The notes under the pieces are model-generated. The model worked only from the letters and a program-made list of their open reading frames with translations, was not told the DNA's origin and made no database searches. Position numbers and translations under genes: made by a program. DNA of 55,295 nucleotides from Penium margaritaceum (lineage: Eukaryota; Streptophyta; Zygnematophyceae; Desmidiales; Peniaceae), in NCBI GenBank assembly GCA_023375785.1, contig SZWC01003620.1, positions 134,193 to 189,487 of the forward strand, given 5' to 3'. Below are positions 51,441-55,295 of this stretch, piece after piece. Every line of letters starts with the position of its first letter. Within the stretch, counting starts at the first letter, position 1.

Positions 51441-51966
51441 CATGGGACTCGAGTTTGGAGGCCAAGAGGGATCTGAACCACTCCGACTTATGTGCTACAC
51501 GGACGCCGACTGGGGAGGAAGAATCGATGACAGAAAGTCCACCTCGGGCTTCGTGTGCCTCTTGAACGGTGGTACAGTCTCTTGGGCAAGCAGGAAGCAA
51601 GACTGTGTCTCCCTCTCTACCGCTGAGGCAGAGCACATCGCTCTGTCAGAAGGATGCAAGGAGATACAGTGGCTACGTAGTTTGCTTGCTGAGATGAAAG
51701 TGCCACAGACAGAAGCAACAGTGGTCCGCATCGACAACAAGAGTGCCATGGCAATGGCACAGGATGATGTCATCTCCCGGCGCATGAAGCACATTGACAT
51801 CAGGTACCACTACTCACGCGATCTTGTTGCCAAGGAGATTGTGGACCTGGAGTTTGTGAAGACGAAGAAGATGCTTGCAGATTGCATGAAAAAGACGCTT
51901 GACAGCGATTTACACTCTAAAGGTACTCAAGGGATCGGTATGGTCAACGCAGCGGATGAAGACTGA
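51441..51966 (+). pseudogene. pol: C2 RNase H
   Basis: Open for 174 codons: MCYTDADWGGRIDDRKSTSG, SRKQDCVSLSTAEAEHIALS, RIDNKSAMAMAQDDVISRRM and KHIDIRYHYSRDLV. The acids of the copia RNase H (YTDADW, STAEAE, DNKSA) are kept. It ends DED with a TGA at 51964, near the natural C-terminus. Confidence 0.92.
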
Positions 51967-52021
51967 AGGCCAAGACAACTAGAGAGAACACAACAGATGG
52001 GCAGAGGTGCACGGGAGAGTT
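51967..52021 (+). other. C2 3' untranslated end with polypurine tract
   Basis: GGGCAGAGG at 51999-52007 and ACGGGAGAG just before the LTR start. The second abuts the LTR and is the likelier priming tract. Confidence 0.6.
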
Positions 52022-53033
52022 TGTCATTTTGTGGTACCCCTTGACCACTACTGTACTTGGGCCAAGTATAGGCATGCATTGCTCCTACGGAGTAAGTCCC
52101 CTACGTCTAGTCCCGATAGTCTAGCCACTAAATACTAAGTGCGACATGCCTGTTAAGCGCAATGGTTAGCGCTCCAGAGTTAGAGTCGTGAGGTCACGGC
52201 TTCAAACCCTGGCAGGGGCAATTTTCTTTGTGACCCAAAGAATGAGAGGAAGCTTCTAGGATGCTTCCAGTGGAAGATGCCACTTGGCGGTCACAGGACG
52301 CATGACGTGGCGGACTGGTGAGGTGGCACAGGACTGCCCTGGAAGTGGCACTCCAAGGAGCCACTGCGCGCACATTTCCAGAGCCGGCTGTAGGACTATA
52401 AGTACATGTCACTTGCATGTGATTTCTTATCCACTTCTTACCCTTGAGACTTGTGCTGAAAACTAAGGCATAAGTTGGCCAACCAAGGNCTAAGTGCGAC
52501 ATGCCTGTTAAGCGCAATGGTTAGCGCTCCAGAGTTAGAGTCGTGAGGTCACGGCTTCAAACCCTGGCAGGGGCAATTTTCTTTGTGACCCAAAGAATGA
52601 GAGGAAGCTTCTAGGATGCTTCCAGTGGAAGATGCCACTTGGCGGTCACAGGACGCATGACGTGGCGGACTGGTGAGGTGGCACAGGACTGCCCTGGAAG
52701 TGGCACTCCAAGGAGCCACTGCGCGCACATTTCCAGAGCCGGCTGTAGGACTATAAGTACATGTCACTTGCATGTGATTTCTTATCCACTTCTTACCCTT
52801 GAGACTTGTGCTGAAAACTAAGTCATAAGTTGGCCAACCAAGGGCAGATATAAAAGACTTCCGACAAGCTAAAAGGGGGAACCGAGAGACCACGGAAGGG
52901 ACAAGCTTTGTGAGCTGAACAGTGTGGAAACACGATCCTGAGGGGGATATCTTCTCATAGCTGAAATGCTATGAGCGGTCGGCGGATGTCACTATACTCC
53001 GTTTTTAGATCGTTTGCCTCAGGCGGGTTGACA
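52022..53033 (+). repeat. C2 3' LTR, enlarged by an assembly duplication
   Basis: TGTCATTTTGTGG...GGCGGGTTGACA. 52135-52488 is repeated after an N as 52490-52843 (354 bases, one difference seen). Without this the LTR is 657 bases, close to the 664 of the 5' LTR. It holds the tRNA-like segment and the TATAAAA. Confidence 0.93.
52489..52489. other. single N between identical tandem copies
   Basis: 52135-52488 and 52490-52843 are the same length and differ at one base seen (AAGGCATAAG against AAGTCATAAG). Probably an unmerged contig overlap. Confidence 0.88.
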
Positions 53034-53038
53034 CTCAC
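53034..53038 (+). other. target site duplication CTCAC, right copy, of C2
   Basis: Directly after the LTR end TGACA; equal to 46335-46339. Confidence 0.92.
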
Positions 53039-53470
53039 CTCCCTCCTCGTAATATCGCCCAAGCGTCACCCTCCTCACCATTGGTCATTGCATTACTGGC
53101 CTTGGGTGACCTATATTTGTCTTGCTCTTGATATTTATGCTTGTGCCCGAACACCTAGGAAAGAACTCGAAGTTGAGACTGAGAATTATTGACTGTCTTG
53201 GTTTGTGCAGAAACAAGACCTCGGCCTAGAGCCGGATTTACGGTCGCATGTGGTACTTCCATGTGCTCGAGAAGCAAGCGTCGGTGAGCGTCGCTCGCCG
53301 GCCGATGGGTGGGATCAATTAGTGAGTCCTACCCCGTAAGAGTGTTGTCTGTCGACTTGTAGGAGTTAGTGCAACGGCCGGACATGGCTGTCGGTTACCC
53401 AACCCTCACACACTCAAATGAACTCCGTTTTCCATCAAACAAAGTGCATTAGAAGCGTGATGTTCCCTAG
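53039..53470 (+). other. probable LTR remnant before C3
   Basis: No reading frame of note. It is followed by an initiator-Met-like priming site, so most of this is probably the 5' LTR of C3. The start of the LTR cannot be placed, and part may be the continuation of C1 past the C2 insertion. The LTR end before 53471 reads TTCCCTAG, not the usual CA. Confidence 0.4.
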
Positions 53471-53482
53471 TGTATCAGAGCC
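53471..53482 (+). other. C3 primer-binding site, initiator tRNA-Met type
   Basis: TGTATCAGAGCC, which is TGGTATCAGAGCC with one G missing, followed by ATGATCG as in many copia elements. Confidence 0.65.
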
Positions 53483-53893
53483 ATGATCGTAAGGCGTGGT
53501 GAATGCTAGCGAGAGAGGACAACAGAATTGAGTGGCAGCCCTTCATACGGAACTGGATGTTCGGCCAAAACCATTATCAAAGCAGGCTGTGGGTGCCGAA
53601 GTAGTGTACACAGGGCTGCCTTACTCCTTGCGGGGTGGAGTGCAGCCAAAGAGCCGCACGGGAGGGTGGGGCAAAGTCCCACCAAGAGACCCGCTCGCGG
53701 CCGGAAGACCGCGCACGGCAACGGAAACAAGAAGAAGGGGTGAGGAGTAGTAGTGAAGGTCCAGCCCCTCTCTAAGGACATCAGCTTGAGGCTGGCCCTC
53801 AAGTCCACCCCGTTGCATCACAAGCACTAGGGGACGGGGCATTTCTAGGATCACCGATCCTGTTGCTCCAAGGCCCACTCGGCGGCGCACACC
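53483..53893 (+). other. C3 leader
   Basis: Noncoding between the priming site and the gag start. Short chance frames on both strands; nothing recognised. Confidence 0.5.
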
Positions 53894-54837
53894 ATGAGCG
53901 CCGCCAGATCTGTGCCGGGGGGCAATGCCGCCGGCTCCACCGGCACCGTCATTTGGGAGGAGCTTACCAAGGTGATGGCGTAGAAGGATTTGACGCCGCC
54001 GTCATTAGGTACGTTTGTTTTCCTAGCTTGGAAGGATATCTTCCTCGCGTGGACGACGGAACACGGTCTTGAGGAGTTCTACCTCTCTCCACCAACCAAC
54101 GACGCTGATCAGTACATTCTTCTACGCGCCTTCAACGCTCTTGTGCGCGCCCTTCCTGACGAACAAGTGTACGCCATCCACCACTTTTGCTTCGGGGGCA
54201 AGGGAGAAGACCTCAATCACCCGTGCACTGGTGCACTCCATCCGTACAAGGCATGGGAGCACCTCGCCATCCACCAGGAGGAGAGGAGAATGGCGCTGGT
54301 CATCTTACTGCGCAAGCGGCTGCGGCAGCTGTATCCCAAGCCAAGGACCCCGAAAGCGGAGTATTCAGATGCCGCGATGGATCTCAACTACCGGATCTTG
54401 GGGCTCGGCGTGCATGCTTTGTGCTGGAGTCACTAGACATCGTCCTTCTCCAACTGGGAGAGTCATGTAAGGACTTCCGCCGTAGTTTACTACGATAATT
54501 GTGCGTCACCGACATCGAGAGTACAAATCTGGGTGAGGTGTTTGAGGAATTACGTCATTACAAGGAAATCCTCTATGGTGAGGCACGAGATGCAAGCACC
54601 CCATCTTCTAGCACCTTTGTACATCAGGCTGTACCACCGGCTCCCTCTGGGTCCTGATATGGAGGGGTTTGTTATAGAGGAGGTGGTAATGGAGGTAGAG
54701 GCGCACAGTCTGGAGGAGGGCGTGGTGGTCGCGGCAAAGGTGCTGGGGGGCACACGTGCGACTACTGCAAGCAGCACGATCACTTCTGGCACGCATGCCC
54801 TAAGCTGCTCCGCATCATGACTCCTTCACCGCAGTAG
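53894..54837 (+). pseudogene. gag: C3 gag with zinc knuckle
   Basis: ATG at 53894 (MSAARSVPGGNAAGSTGTVI), stop at about 53981, then LGTFVFLAWKDIFLAWTTEH, FYLSPPTNDADQYILLRAFN and ALVRALPDEQVYAIHHFCFG. Near 54400 the frame shifts to LESLDIVLLQLGESC, then LGEVFEELRHYKEILYGE, a Gly-rich stretch, and a perfect knuckle CDYCKQHDHFWHAC (CX2CX4HX4C) near 54754. It ends at a TAG at 54835. The layout is that of copia gag; protease and pol are absent. Confidence 0.82.
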
Positions 54838-55295
54838 CAGTCTCTGTAGGATCTGGAGGAGAGAGGGAGCCTTGGAGCAGCGAGCATGTGTGATTGGAAG
54901 GGCATCACTTGTGCTGAAGAATGGTTGTTCAATCACTCAAAATGATGGAGTACATATAGAGCTAGAGCTTGGGCAAGTCAGCCCTCTCACAAGCCACACC
55001 ACTTAGCCATGGAGGCTAAGGCTCACACACTAGAATCCATAATCTCACACAAGGGAGGAAATCAGCCTAGCAATCAGGCTGACCACTCACACACGACCTA
55101 GAGAGCTAGAGAATGCTCTCATGGCACACTCCTAGTGGTCACATAACCCACAAACCCATGGAGAATCGCCATGTGTCCATGGCTAGCACACAAGGATCTC
55201 ACCTCACCTAAAAAGTAAGGAGAGGTACCTTTATCCTAGTCAGCACACTCTGACAAGGCAATCCTAAGACCAAGGACCTTTTTGGATATTTCTCC
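54838..55295. other. unassigned sequence at the right edge
   Basis: No open frame of note and no match by eye to other parts of the window. Many short CACAC, CTAGAG and CTCAC motifs. It may be LTR or leader sequence of a further element cut by the window edge. Confidence 0.3.

Larger units (their letters stand above)
46340..53033 (+). mobile_element. C2: copia element with both LTRs
   Basis: LTRs 46340-47003 and 52022-53033 (the second enlarged by an assembly duplication), 5-base inverted ends TGTCA/TGACA (TGCCA in the left LTR), and target duplication CTCAC. Order: gag with protease, integrase, RT, RNase H, as in Ty1/copia. Nominal length is 6694 bases; removing the two N-flanked duplications gives about 6.1 kb. 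About 15 of the first 118 LTR positions differ, mostly transitions. Confidence 0.95.

Overview
The window is eukaryotic repetitive DNA made almost entirely of nested LTR retrotransposons. I found no cellular gene, rRNA, functional tRNA or CRISPR. Priming sites matching the 3' end of initiator tRNA-Met, copia elements with CX2CX4HX4C gag knuckles, Ty3/gypsy pol and heavy nesting fit a green-lineage genome. A charophyte alga or land plant is likely, but this is inference. Nearly every reading frame carries stops, many of which look like C-to-T or G-to-A changes, as expected for old, methylated copies.

Layout. 1-352 is the 3' end of a copia-type LTR inserted in a giant Ty3/gypsy element ('G-outer', 353-4141 plus 23310-31756). 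G-outer is split by a second copy of the same family ('G-inner', 4142-23304, 19.2 kb). The G-inner insertion is proven by a GATGG target duplication (4137-4141 and 23305-23309), by LTR ends TGTTA...TAACA, and by the unbroken sequence in G-inner itself near 13275-13303. 31757-32757 is an Ala/Ser/Thr-rich coding remnant. It is cut by a pol-less LTR element T1 (32758-40771), whose 3' LTR is cut by a second pol-less element T2 on the minus strand (36389-40258). After T1 come a decayed copia element C1 (gag to RNase H, about 40.9-46.3 kb), a copia element C2 with both LTRs (46340-53033, target duplication CTCAC), and the 5' part of a further copia element C3 (initiator-Met priming site plus gag, about 53.47-54.84 kb). 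The last 450 bases are unassigned.

The unusual system is the G family. G-inner reads: LTR (with its own ORF), acidic pre-gag ORF, gag, protease 1, reverse transcriptase, RNase H, a second retropepsin-like domain, a large coiled-coil/globular domain, a Pro-rich linker, integrase, Gln/Thr-rich linker, a 29-codon repeat array, and an array of C4HC3 (PHD-like) zinc modules, then the LTR. In G-outer the frame runs without a shift from RT to integrase once G-inner is taken out. So the RT-RH-PR-coil-IN order is a real polyprotein order and not a juxtaposition of fragments. Each of the three G LTRs holds a 196-codon reading frame of exactly 591 nt, and no stop codon in it is shared between copies.

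Two single-N positions (47629 and 52489) each sit between near-identical tandem copies of 234 and 354 bases. They look like unmerged contig ends, so C2 is probably about 6.1 kb in reality.
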